Assembly (NCBI RefSeq): GCF_048128805.1
Contig: NC_136016.1
Location: 14,066,676-14,130,675 of the forward strand
Origin: Centroberyx gerrardi
Taxonomy: Eukaryota > Chordata > Actinopteri > Beryciformes > Berycidae
DNA: 64,000 nt
Direction: 5' to 3'
Within the stretch, counting starts at the first letter, position 1. Each line of letters starts with the position of its first letter. The notes beneath the pieces are model-generated. The model saw only the letters and a list, made by a program, of their open reading frames with translations, did no database searches and was not told the origin of the DNA. Below, one piece after another: positions 36,555 through 49,700 of the stretch. The position numbers and the translations under genes were made by a program.

Positions 36555-39500
36555 ATGGTAAGTTTGTATAACGCTAATCATTGCAGTGACACTCAAATTT
36601 TGTCTACGAAAATCCCTGTCGCGTGAATTATTTTGTTTGTAGTTCAAATAGTTGCGTTACTTTAAACAGTAGGACATTTTTCTATTAACGCCTATATTAG
36701 CGGACTAGAGTTAAGGCATTAACGAATTAGACCGTTAGGTTTGTTTGTCTGGATGTAACGTTATTTAACGTTAGCCAGCACTCATTTGTTTTCTGCCGTA
36801 ATATTAACTAACCCTAGGTATAATGTGTTTTCATATCACATGTACGTTTGAATAAGGAATCAAAGGTGTTGTCAAGTCTCACTGAACCCACACTACTGTG
36901 CTGTTGGATCATTGGCTGTAATGTTAGCTAACTAGTTAATAGTTAGTAATAATAACCACTATTTTGTTTTCAGCTAAATACGCCTCGCAGGTCTACAGTA
37001 TGGGAAATATGGGGAAGCATTTTAAATGCATTGTGCTTACAAATGTATTTGTCTCCTCGGTTTTATACCCAGATATACCATATTCCCTGGATCTATATAC
37101 CGGTGCGGACTGTCCTGGCAGTCTGGCACCAGCTGACCAAGACTGAGGTCAGAAAGTTTTCTCTGCTGTCTCCACTCCTGCTCTCCTCCTGTTTTTAACA
37201 CCAGTGTCTCTCTACATAAAAAATATCACACATAACAAAAACATCATTACAGATGTTGCCTCAGTATCCCAGTCTACGTTGTTGCATCCCATGATGTATC
37301 TTAACCTGGTCTCTCTTAATTAGGAGAATTTATCAGGGTTATTTTAAACAGAATATGGCATTTGCACAGAACTATTCAAAAATGGAATACTTGAGTTTAT
37401 TGAATATTGGTGTTGATTGTAAATGCACTTAGTATTAAAACAAGTGGGCCTCCTGAGGGAGGTGGTGATTGGTGGATGGTGATTTATACAGTAGAAACAC
37501 ATAGGCTACTAGTCTTATTTAATCTGTTAATAAGCCATAGGCCAGGTTTTCATCCAGTGGCCTCATTTTGGAAAATGAATCATCCAGTAATGTTTTGTTT
37601 ATTTTGTGTGTATCAATGTTCTGGGGGAAACAGTTCATGTCATTAAGCATGTTCAGTAAGTCATTTCAATAAGTAAACCTACAATGTTTTCTTTGCCTAC
37701 TGTAAACAGAGGTGTAAGTGTGGTGGTGAAAGAAAGATGATGTCTGAACAGAGCCTATAATGTGTTGTCCACATGTCTGAAACACACATTATTTTGGTCT
37801 ACTTCACAGACTGTAATAGTAATAGAATAGAAGTAATATGTGATATGCACATAACCTAGCCTCCTTGGAGCCTCCTTTTGCCCACTATCCCTCTCTTCCT
37901 CTTCCCTCATCCTCTACTACTAGCCTGTGCTCTCTTCCTCACTACGGGGCTGTGTCTGGCAGTGCAGGATGCCTAGTGTTGTAAGACTGAACTCTTCCCT
38001 CTGCAGGTCCCAGAGTTGGCCAAGTGCTCAGTGCTGATGAGGGAGCGCAGCAGAGTGGAGGAGACGATCCAGGCCATGCAGCGAGCCGGTGCAGGGAGCC
38101 TGCAGGTGACTGAGTGGACTGTGTGTGCTGAGAGGAAAGAAACTGTCCTCAGGGCAGAGCTGTCTGTTCCTACTCTGGAGAGTTTACTCAGTTTGTTTAC
38201 TCAGTGTCAGTTTGTTTGGGCAGGTGAGAAGATGCCATCAAACTCCTGACCTGAACTGATCTGCCGTGTGGTTCGTTAGGCGTTGACAGCTGATGGCTAA
38301 CAGTTACTCATGCCTGGAAAGCCTAGTATAACAAAGTGAACTGAGGGCCATCCATAGTCTGGACTGACACTCATATTCAGCTTTTTGTTCATGTATTCGG
38401 AACTGATATGAACACCAGAGAAGGCCAATTACAGCAAAGCAGACAAGTGCAGACAAGTCCATCATGCTTAGCTAAAGTTACAGGGACTGGAATCGGATTT
38501 GTTTTGTCTCTCCCTGCCGCCAAAATCTCTAACCTGCAGGATGACAGGTTACCAAAACTCTGTTTAATAAACAAGCTACTTGTGACTCCATATGACTTTT
38601 GTTTACAAGCCCTGGTTTGCTTGTAATTGGGCGGTGTGAACCTAAACAAACCAATACAAAAATGCAAAAAGTTAACTTTTCCACTATGGTGTGTGTGTGC
38701 TGAGTGGTGGAGTACAGTAGGACTATTCTGTTGTAAATAGTCCTGTTTCCTCAGGTAATCTCTGACTTCGACATGACCCTCACCAGATTTGCCCACAATG
38801 GGAAGAGAGTGCCCACCACCCACAGTAAGCACACAGGCCGCAGATTGCTGATTGTCATCAGGAGCATCTTGGCCAAACTGCTCCAAACCTGTTTCCTTGT
38901 ATTTCTCCAGACATCCTGGATAACCGGTTGTTGATTAATGAAGACTGCACTAGAAAGGTAAGGAAGCATTAATTAGTATACAGTTAGTACAATAATGGGT
39001 CTATCTTACACTTGTTGAGTTGTTCCCTCTGTAGTACCTCTGGTTGTTTGATTGGTCATTGTGCTAGATGCCCTGTGTTTGACTCTCATCCTACACCTCA
39101 TTATTTCTAATATGTGTTTTTGTGTACTTTTCTGTACTATACCAACAAGTATACACTGATGCATCACTTGCAGCTACTCTGTAAAAGGAGTTAGCACTGA
39201 TCTTAAACATGTGTTAGTTCTTTCTGTAGCTATTGGTCCAACACCTATAATAGGAGCAGGCTATTTAATAACATGCATGGCTGTTTAGTATTTGTGCTGC
39301 TCCTTCTGGGTTGTAGATGAGGCAGCTGCTGAACACCTACTATCCTATAGAGATTGATGCTAGCCGGACTGCCGAGGAGAAGCTGCCACTCATGGTGGAA
39401 TGGTAAGGAAGAGACAGACCAATAGAAATAATAATCCCCTCTCTCTTTTTAGGTTGTCTGTCTCAGGAAATTAGTTGATTTCAGGGTTGGGGCCCATTCA

Positions 39501-42315
39501 CTTTCAATTTAACCCATGAAAAACATAATTAGAAACATTAATAGAAACTGTAATTAATTTGCTAATGATAGAGCATGCATTCTCAATTGCTGTAATTAGT
39601 CAGATGTGATAACATTCTCATGCCAAAAGTCTTTTTTCAGTATTTGAATTTTGGAGAAACTCCCACTTCCTGAGGGGACTGAACTGAAAGGGAATTAAAG
39701 CCAAGCCTGGTCTTGTACTGCTCTCTACAGGTGGACTAAAGTGCATGAGCTGTTGATCCAGCAGAAGATCAGGAAGGACATGCTAGCCCAGGCCGTCAAG
39801 GAGTCCAGCGCTATGCTCAGGTCCACACAGCTCATGTGCCACATTAACAAAGACCCTCGTCCCAGAGAGAAATATGAGCTTGGCAAAAAGGCCTACAAAT
39901 GTAATAGTCCAGAGTAGAGTTTTGGTCATTTGACATTTTCCTCAAGCCACGTGATTGTCTCCAGACACAAAAGCTACATTAAAACAATAGGACGTTTGTT
40001 TGCCCATTGTTGCCAATGCTGTAGTACTCTGCACAAAGCAAACTCCAGAAAATCTGAGGCTGTGATGAAAACATTAAAATACCTTTATTGGCAAGATATT
40101 AAAACACAGCTCAATGGAGCCTTTGTCAGGGCTGTGACTGGTTGCAAGACACTTTCTAATCACCTGCGGTGGATAAAGTTAGAGCTGCACTTCAGTAAAA
40201 CAGACGGCATATTTTCAGACTACAGAAAAATGTTGTTGCTTCGGATATGATATCTAATGTTGAATTCAGATTACACAAACCTAACAAATTTTTAACTATT
40301 TGACAACACATCTTAGGAAGAATCTAACTGCTCTAAATTCCTGGCAAAGATCTGCAGGTATTTTAACCAATGGTTTTGTGGAGATTTGGTCTCATGTATC
40401 AGATGGTTCTTTCACTGCCCTTTACTTAAAAAAAACATATCAAATATATTTGAAAGTGTGAACTAGTTGAAAAGAATGTTGTTTTTATACCTGCAAATTT
40501 CAAAATTCAGTCATTGGTTCAGGTGTCTAATGAGTGGTGTGTGTGTGTGTGTCTTCAGGGAAGGCCACAAGGTGTTCTTTGACTGTCTGGCCGAGCACCA
40601 GGTTCCTCTGCTGATCTTCTCGGCCGGCGTAGGCGACATCCTGGAGGAGGTGATCCGCCAGAACCACGTCTTCCACCCCAACGTCCGCATCATCTCCAAC
40701 TACATGGACTTTGACCACAGCGTGAGTGTTTGTGCACTTCATGATATGAAATGTTTTGTGTAATATAAATACATAAATACTAGAGAAGGTCTTCCGGTAT
40801 GCCCTTATAAATAAACATAGACCAGTGACTGAGCCTGAGCCCGCAAAATGACCATAATATATCTGCGGGGGTTAATCGGATTGTTGATCAATATCTGAGG
40901 CTTTCAAAACTCACTTTCCAGGCCGTACTTTGTGTTTAACCAGTATAACCAGTATTATTATTGTAGTATTTTGCAGTATTTTGTCTGTACCATAGACTTG
41001 TATAGGAGAACATATTGTTCTCCTGATCTTGTTGTAATTCCTAGTGGTCACCAATAGAGATCAATAAAGGTTATAAACTACTTAATACACCTTTAATATA
41101 ATATTGCTGTAGATTTTTATAAATGTTATGAGAAGTATCGACCTGATCTTAATCCACCAACCCCAGTCTCTGTACGAGAGAATACACCAACCCTAACTGA
41201 AAGTTGTCTTGTTGTTAAGGGGATACTGCGAGCCTTCAAAGGCCAGCTGATCCACACCTTCAACAAGCGGGAGGGTGCTCTGCAGCACGCAGCCCACCTC
41301 AGGGAGCTGCAGGACCGGCCCAACGTGCTGCTGCTGGGGGACTCTCTGGGAGACCTGACCATGGCTGATGGGGTGTCCCAGCCCCAGAACGTCCTGACCA
41401 TCGGCTTTCTCAACGACCAGGTCAGACCACAGGGAATGGGATAGATGTGTAGTGTTTCCCTGAGGATTTCTTGTGTCAGAAATTTGGTTGGTGGTCCGGT
41501 CTCAGGTTTGGGCTCAGTTCCCTTTCCAAAGCCAGTCGAAACTCCACCATGACTCTTATTTAAATGCTTATTATGATATCTAATGTTAATTCCATGGCCC
41601 TAAAATGATTTGTTTATTGGGAATGAATAAGACAAGATGAATCCTTTTTGTTATTATCATTTTTTCCAGTAGAGGGGCTTATTTCCAGCATTAGGGGGGC
41701 ACTCTTGTTGACTGAAAATAGGGGAAACAATGGCTTTACTGGCCTTAAAGGGGAACACCTGCTATTTTAACAAACCTAACATTATTCAGTACATGACTGA
41801 TGAGACACTGCAGCCTGCTCATGCTTGCGCTGAATACTGGAAAACTAAGTAACTCCAAACTAAGGCATTGATTTTTGGTGTTTTTCACATAAGAGATTCA
41901 GATTGTGACACGTTTATTTACATTGCAGATTTTGTTGCAATTCTATACTCAGTTCATTCTCCCATTGGAAGGAGATTGCTTTATACCGTGATGACGTGGC
42001 CCTCTAGTGGTTTTGTTGCGAGTTCTCTATGTATACGCAAGCATGAGCAGGCTGCATGTCGTACATCCTTATGAATAATATTACATTTGTCAAAATATTC
42101 CCCTTTTATATAGTGCTCTGTCTGTCATACTCACTCACATATAACAAGTGTTCAACTAGCACACTCAGATGATGCGCATTGACTGTGTTTCTCAGGTGGA
42201 GGAGAGGAAAGAGTCGTACGTCAACTCCTTTGACATCGTGCTGGTGAAGGACGAGACAATGGACGTTCCCAACGGCGTCCTCAGCTACATTACCTCATCA
42301 AGACACGCCAAGTAA
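36555..42315 (+). CDS. nt5c3b: 7-methylguanosine phosphate-specific 5'-nucleotidase (cN-IIIB)
   Basis: HAD-family cytosolic nucleotidase that dephosphorylates m7GMP from cap turnover, and also CMP. Nine exons: 36555-36557 (just the ATG), 38007-38105, 38755-38824, 38911-38957, 39317-39402, 39731-39820, 40559-40721, 41220-41420 and 42196-42315. They join in frame to 292 residues, matching the family. HAD motif I is SDFDMTL (Asp38 nucleophile, Asp40). Motif II is in LLIFSAGVGDIL, and the acidic motif IV is LLLGDSLGDLTMADG. EWWTKVHELL, AMLREGHKVFF and FKGQLIHTFN match the human protein. Most donors are consensus; the sixth intron starts AG|GTCCAC, which is weak. The first exon is the least certain: it gives MVPELAKCSVLM after splicing and could be replaced by another first exon. 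The C isoform NT5C3A is excluded mainly by synteny. Confidence 0.92.
36558..38006 (+). other. nt5c3b: NT5C3B intron 1
   Basis: 1.45 kb. A stretch around 36970-37146 has an acceptor-like TTTTCAG and a short frame but no similarity I recognise. It could be an alternative untranslated exon. Nothing else is seen. Confidence 0.4.
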
Positions 42316-43420
42316 GACGCACAGGACGGGACGGGACGGGGCACTGGTACGAAGCCGCATAGTATAAGGAAACGCTTGCCAATTTGATGTCACACACAGA
42401 CTGACTTTTTTCACTCCATTCACCGTGTTGCATGCTGGAGCACAATCACCATGGCAACCATCTTACCTCAAACCAGACCAAGGGACTGGATTTTTACACC
42501 ACTCTCTTCACAGGAGTGGCTATTGGTGCAAATCACACTCACTCAAAACTCTGAAGTCTATTTTATACCTTTACAACCTCACAAATGGAAGAGGGCTGGG
42601 TTCTAATATGAACACTTTCTTCCTTATGTTCCCTTTTGTTTGAGGGAATCCCCAAAACAGCTGGATAGAAAATGGCACCCAAAACATTAGGGTTCCATTT
42701 TAACTTTATTGAGTCAAGGAAGCATTTATATTCTCTGTCTCTTTCTGTTTTCCTCCCTATGGTGCTGCCCTGCACTGCAGGGCGTGAAGTACATGAAGTG
42801 CTCACTAAGTACAGTTATGTAGTCTACTTCCAATTTTTAAACATTTCATTATTATGCACAGAGACCTTTCTTGTTTTTAATCTGTTCAGTTGTTGTACAA
42901 GATAAGGATGGGCTGGTTGTAAGAAAGATATAAAATATATTATATATACAGTTTATATATATGATATTATAAGGCATAAAACACATTTTTAATGTCTCTT
43001 TACATCTGCCATGTCTTCTGCTTTATATTGAGAATGAATATACTTGGCTCATCAGTTTACTTAAGACAAATATTAAACTAATTTGTATATGTTCTCTCTT
43101 AAGTCAAAGGTATAGTTCACATTTTTAAAACTCCTATACTCCTTTTCCGGTCCATCCAAAAATCACCATGACTGAAAAAAAAAAAATAACATCTCTGTTT
43201 CATAACATAGTTAAATAGGAGTTAAATATGATTTTGAAAACTTCTACTCCAATATCTGAAAAACAATAACAGCGGTGCTTTTTGGATGGACAGTGAGGGA
43301 ATCCCAGTTCACATAAGCTACTACAGTTAAAGAGTTTTTTTCCAGTTGTCACAAAATACCTTGACTTGAGATCACAAATACTAGAAAAACTGAAACAATA
43401 AAAGTTTTTCTTAAAAACAT
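42316..43420 (+). other. nt5c3b: NT5C3B 3' UTR and convergent boundary
   Basis: About 1.1 kb of AT-rich sequence with an AT dinucleotide-rich patch near 42930. It ends at AATAAA 43397, with an earlier ATTAAA at 43072. There is no other coding frame. Confidence 0.5.
43397..43402 (+). terminator. NT5C3B poly(A) signal (candidate)
   Basis: AATAAA followed by a T-rich stretch; the alternative is ATTAAA at 43072-43077. It overlaps the region where the opposing FKBP10 transcript probably ends. Confidence 0.45.
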
Positions 43421-43426
43421 TTTAAT
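43421..43426 (-). terminator. FKBP10 poly(A) signal (candidate)
   Basis: TTTAAT on the plus strand reads ATTAAA on the minus strand, about 290 nt past the FKBP10 stop. I noticed no AATAAA on this strand between here and the stop. Confidence 0.45.
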
Positions 43427-43711
43427 CAGTGTGAACATCAGGGACACATGAAGGTGCTCGTTTGGTAGGTCAATTTTAGCAAATGCATTCACATTGAAAC
43501 ACCACTATATCAAACACAACCAGTCACACAACACACAACTACGGTATATAAAAAGATCATTTGCACTATTTTCTTGTCATTTGAAAAGCCTATCAAATGT
43601 AATATGGAAAATATTAAAACATGATACTGTGTGGGAAAAGTCTCTCTAAATATTTTAAGGCGTTTGGGTTTTTCCCTGAGAGAGAATGTGGATGTTTGTT
43701 TGTTCTTCTGA

Positions 43712-46700
43712 TCACAACTCCTCGTGCTTTGCCGCTTCCCTTTCCTTGTCCTCATCTACCTTCAGTTTGAGTTCGTCGGCTGTGATGAGTCCGTCTTTAT
43801 TTCGGTCCTGGTTCCTGAACATGTCGGAAATAACGTCCTCGGGTGCCATCCCAGGCTTCATGCGACCTTTGCCCTCTGACACCTGCAGCTTGATGAAGTC
43901 GCCAAACTAAAAAGGGTCAAGAAACAAAGGAAGGCCATACAAATGAAATGAAAACATTCAAATCCAGTACATTCCATTATCAGATGGGTTTGAGCACTAC
44001 CCAACCACATGTTTCCCATGTGTGGCCATGAAGGACAAGTTCCAACATTTGTCTGCTGTAAAAAGTAACAATAGAACTTCAGGTGTCAACGTCTGGCACA
44101 CACTCTCAAGATATGTCTTCAGAAAAATATTACTTATTTATAAATTCATTAATTTTCCCTCATGGTTGACCCATAGGCCCAGATGTATGAAGTAAGTTAA
44201 TAATTCATGATTAACTGACAGACTGCACCACTCCCAATGCCAGCAGTCTGACTTCAGATCTTCCATTTGGGGTTTCTGGCACTTTATTGAAAGTCTGAAT
44301 CTAATACATAGGCCAACTGACATTTATTCACCAATTTAAGTTGTACTTTTATTATCATTTTAAAATAAAGCCCCCCTGAGTAACCCAACCATCCATGGGA
44401 ATGGATATACAGTTTCCAGACAGACAATAAAATGACTTGGCAAAGCTCAACAGGTAATTGGCACAATTGTGGCAGTGGCAGCAGCACCATAAAATATTTA
44501 ATAACTAGTCAACTCTGTGCCAGCAAGAACACAAAAGTGAAGCAATTCTGTTTGAGTGGGCAGGAGGGCACAGAGACATGAAATGACCGTGTGTGTCGAG
44601 GTTTCACGAGACTCAGCCGACTGTCAGAGGAGTCAGTCCCCACTCCTGTCTGCTTGTCACTTACTGCAAAAGAATTACTTCGAGGGTCCGTCATCTACCG
44701 TCTGAAGTGATCATGAAAGTCGTAATACTGCCAGCAGTAACTTACCTCCTCCTGGGGCACCTCTTGGTTCTTGTTCATGTCCAGGGCTTCAAACAGGTCA
44801 GCAGGGCTTTCCTCCAGCCACACAAACAGGTAGCCAGGCGGCACTCCCCTCTCATGGCTCACCAGCTCAAGCTCAAACACCAACACAGCACTGCCTGGCA
44901 CGCCGGTGGCTGACAGACAGAAAGAGAGAGAGACACTTAAGACTTTAAGCAAGAAAACCTTTAGTTTTACTATCAGTATCTGTGTAGTTCAGGATTTTAA
45001 GAAGCTATCAGGGCTCATCATGAACTGAGCCGTTTTAGTCCATACAAAAAACACTAGCCTCAAAAATGTGGGGGTTATTTAGATGCTAGAAAAGAAAAAA
45101 AAAAAAAATCACATACAGTGTAATGTAAACCATTTTTGGTTTCATAACTCAGGTTACTGTATAAAGGGACCGAAATATGATTACTCAGAGAATAGGTTTT
45201 CGGCCGGAATTGGCAGTTGATTTTTTTTCTTAATTTCTGTGTGCATTAAATCAAAAATTCAAGTCCTGGTGCTTTGGTGTTTCGGATGTACCGAAAGAGA
45301 AAACATGAGCTATATCTTTGAGGTGAAGCTAGACCATCGTACTCCTGATAATGGACTACAGTGTTCTTGTGTGTCATGAGGCTCAGCAGGAGTCTCTCAC
45401 CTCCTTTCTCTCCGTGGCCCAGGTGAGGAGGCACGGTGACCACCCTCCTCTCTCCCACACACATGCCCCTCAGGCCCTCGTCCAGCCCGTCGATCACTTT
45501 GTCCGCCCCCAGCACTGCATCCTGAAGGTTCTCATAGTCGCCTCTGAGGACAAGGACAATGTAATTAGGGATGGGACGATATATCGAAATTCAGTATATC
45601 GCAATACAAAAGTGTGACAATACGTATCGTGGGGCAAAAAAATGAATCGCGATATTAGCTCTGTTTTATTCTGCTGTAGTAATCACAAATGACACGGCTT
45701 GCCCTTCACAATTTCTCAAGTTCTCCATCCAAATTACATTATTTTCACTTTGTAATGACATTTTAAAATTGTTTACATTCTAGCAAGCCAATGCCATTGC
45801 TAGAAAGATTTGTAGCTCAGAAATAAACATTATTCTGCAGTCATACTTTGTTGTCACTGAACTTTTATTTATTACATCGTATCGTGGTTTTATTGAATCG
45901 TGAACCCCAATATCATGTATCGAAGCGTATCTTGACATAAGCATATCGTCCCATCCCTATATGTAATATAATGTTCATGTATGTTAGTGTAGCGCTGGGC
46001 GGGGACTCACGAGGAGAAGAGCAAGGTGCCGTCCAGCAGGGAGCAGTTGTAGTGGTAGTGGATCAGGTCGTTGACTGCGGTGGTTTCATTACACACCTCG
46101 GGTCTGTAGGTGACCTTGATCTCCACCACGTCGTTGGGGTTGTGGAAGTCGATGACGTGGATGTCAAAGACCAGAACGGCTGAACCGGGGATAACTTTAC
46201 CTGTAAAAGCCAGGGAACAAGATTAGGGAACAATTCAAGATCGATGGGGAATCTTTATGGTAATTCATAGTGTTGGGACATTCACATCAATTAATATTCA
46301 GCTCCATTTGCTCCAAGTGCCATCTACTCTTAACTTAATTTATCTTCAGGCACTACAGTGTTTGTGTATCTTGTTACACAAACTCCATTATGAGAAATTA
46401 TTTGAGAATTTGTGTGTATTTAAAGTCACAATGAATTGAAAAATGACCTTTTTGTTTCGTGTTTTTATATATTACTGAAACCTAGCTATGGGTGGCAGTC
46501 AATGCAGATTTGGCGCCTGAATCAACTGAAGTCTGTTTACATCAAATGAAATCCAGTAAACCTTAGACCTTTTACCTCCTGCCACCCAGAGGAAAAGGCT
46601 TTACTGTGCGAGTAAACTTGCCTGCTCCTTGCTCTCCATAGGCCAGGTGTGGAGGGATGATGACCCTCCTCCTCTCCCCGACACAGACCCCCAGCAGAGC

Positions 46701-49700
46701 CTGGTCCATGCCAGCTATCACATAACCCATCCCGATGTAGGTGTTGTATGTGCTGTTCCTCTGGTAGCTGGTGGCAGTAAAAGACGAGGAAGGCTTTAAT
46801 GTCAGAATTTAGAGGTTTCATTAGAAGCACACTTAAAGGAAGACGCTGTCGGATTTAAGTTGTACCATTAAAATGTGTGACTTTAAAGCTACCAAGAATT
46901 TATTGGCCATAGACAGTGAATTTTTAAATATATTCACATAGAAGAGAGTGATTTTACTGTGAGAAATAAGCTCATAACCTATTGTAACTCAAAATACAGA
47001 TCTATGTTAATTCAGTGTTTACATATATTACCAAAATAAACAAACCAATTTGCAGCCACAAAATACACATAATACTCATGTTTAGCTGTCACATACTGTC
47101 ATTTTTTGTATCAAAAGCTAAGTCAAATTCAGAGTGACAAAATGTCTTCAATGAACTGAAAACAAATCAAAGCATAAAGTCGGTAGTGGGGCGGCAGTAT
47201 TTTAACAGAGAGCGCCACACTGCAGTGATGGACTGGCGCTTAAAGAATGGTTTAAAATTAGGATGTTTGGTTTGTAGTTATTCAGGGATTTGTTTATTCA
47301 AAACACCCAAATATGAGCAACATAATGGCTTCACATCCCGGTTACAGTCAACCTCAGCTGTCAACGTGCGAGCAGAGCTGACCTGGTGTCAAAGGTGACT
47401 CCGTTCAGGAAGGTGCCGTTGTAGTGGTAGCGGATATAGTCCCCAACCACAGACTTGCGCGTGCAGGACTCGGGCACCACCTGGTCCTCAACCGTGATGT
47501 TGTCCTTCGAGTTATGAATGTCCACCATCAGGACGTCAAACACCAGCGTCGCCTGGGAGGGAATCTCTGTGCCTGGTGGGAGGAAGGTGGGGACTGTTAA
47601 ACCTCACATCTACCCATATGACAGGGTGATAATTGACCGAATTTATGTTACACTATCAATTACTTGTTCATTTGATTGTTCTGTTAGTGAAAAATAGTTT
47701 AAATGACTTCTGGTTGCCATTTCTGGTAATACCATAGCAGTGTAATCAAGCTAATACAATAGAACTTGGATTATTTAAAGGCTACCCAAGGTGTAAGAGT
47801 GCAAAATATTCTGTATCTGATGCATTTATTATATAGCATCTCAGATGTTACTTTGAGTAAAATGAGTCATTTCAAAGCATCGGCATCTCAATTATATTTT
47901 TGCTAGCTACATTTCTAAGTGTCTAATGGGATTATTTTCTGCTTTTCTTATGTTAATTTTTCAGCCTTGGCCTGCCATCCAAAAACAGCTGGGCATCCCT
48001 GGTTTATTTGAGCCTCAAACATAATGAAAAAAAATATGTTATGTGATGTGTAAGTGCATTTTATTGATTAGGTGTGATTCAGGATTTCCCTGTTGATAAT
48101 GTTGTCATTGTACCAGATATTTTATTCTGTTCAATGACCTCTGTTTTCCAGAGTTTGAAGAAACAGAGTTCTCCTGTAAAGCAATAATGCCAAATCCACA
48201 AAACCTCTACTTCCTTTTGGTTAAAACCGGCCATTTCCCTTTTCTTCTTCCGTCATTTCAACTTACCCAGTCCTTTTTCTCCATAGCCTTTGAAGGGTGG
48301 GACGACAATATTTCTGATCTCTCCCACACACATGCCCAGCAGGCCCTCATCCATGCCCTTGATCAGCCAGCCCTCACCCACTAAAGTGTCGTGGGTCTGC
48401 TCCCTGACGTAGCTGCGTAGGGCTCATATAAGCGCAAAGTCAAACACACAACAAACCTGGATGAGACTACAGACAGACAGACACACAGACAGAAGAGCTG
48501 TCATTCGGATGGGGGTCGTTTCACTGGTGAAGAATAAAGAATCAGATTTTAAACAAGCACTACAGTTCACTGATTGTCAAAACTATTCTGCTTCAAACAG
48601 TTCTAGTTCTGATGAGCTCAATGTGCAACTAATGGTCATATTTGTTATCAGTACATTTACGGTTATATGAAATGGCAGAAAGGCAACAACATGCATGATA
48701 ACTTATTCCAACCATATGCTCAATAAATACTCAACATCTACTTCAAATAGCTATAGAATACTTGGTTGGTTCATGACTAAAATGATTAATTTTGACTTCA
48801 GTCATTTTAGAATTTGATTAATAATTGTAGTTCTAAGCTTCTGAAATTGGTACCCATTCCAAAATGTTATATACTGTATGTATATTGTGAGAAAAATGCA
48901 TTCCCTGAGGTTGAATATTTCAAAAGTATATATCATACCATCCTCAAGCAAATGTCTTATTATAGCTACTTTAGTAGTTTTCATAATGATAATGTTTTAT
49001 TCAATGCCAGCAATCATTTTGTCTAAACATTTTGAAAGCATAATCTCTTTCAAACTCCAACCATTTTCCGAGTTCTGGGTTTCCGAGTTCACCTGGAGTC
49101 GAAGGTGCTGCCGTCCAGGAGGGTGCCATTGTAATGGTAGCGCACAAAGTCGGTGCGCATCACAGAGCGTCTGCAGTCTTTGGGAGTGGTGACGGTTTTG
49201 GTGACGACCAGGTCGGCCTTGTTCCACAGGTCCAGCAGATGGAGGTCAAACACCAGGGTGGTGTCTGGAGGGACGATGTCACCTGGCAGGAGACAGAGGG
49301 GGTTAGCTGGACTCACAGCAAAATACTCTGTTTAATTTAAAGCTACACTAAGCGATTTTTTCTGACCACTAGAGGGCGACAGAAACGGCAACACATTTGT
49401 AAACACACACAACAAACCTGCTGGGCTACAGAAGCCCCTTAGGACAAACCGTGCATGAAGGCTAATGGCTAAAATAAAATAATAAAATAAAAAAAACTAA
49501 AAAAAAAGGAAAAGCTACAACTCGGCCGAATGTGGCAACAAGCTTTAGAAAAGAGGTGAAAACAACAACACAGCTGGTCCTATGACTGAACAAACAACTA
49601 CAATCAACACTGGTCAACTAGGGCTGGGTGATATTGACAAAATCAAATATCACAATATTTTAGACCGAATACCTCGATATCGATAATGTGACGATATTTT

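Noticed and set aside
39930-40250. 106-residue open frame on the plus strand
   Set aside because: It lies wholly inside NT5C3B intron 6, matches no family I know, and has the composition of random AT-rich sequence.
41990-42015. Another CCACTAGAGGGC string (minus strand) as a CTCF site
   Set aside because: The match is poorer at the 3' side, and similar strings are common in fish repeats.
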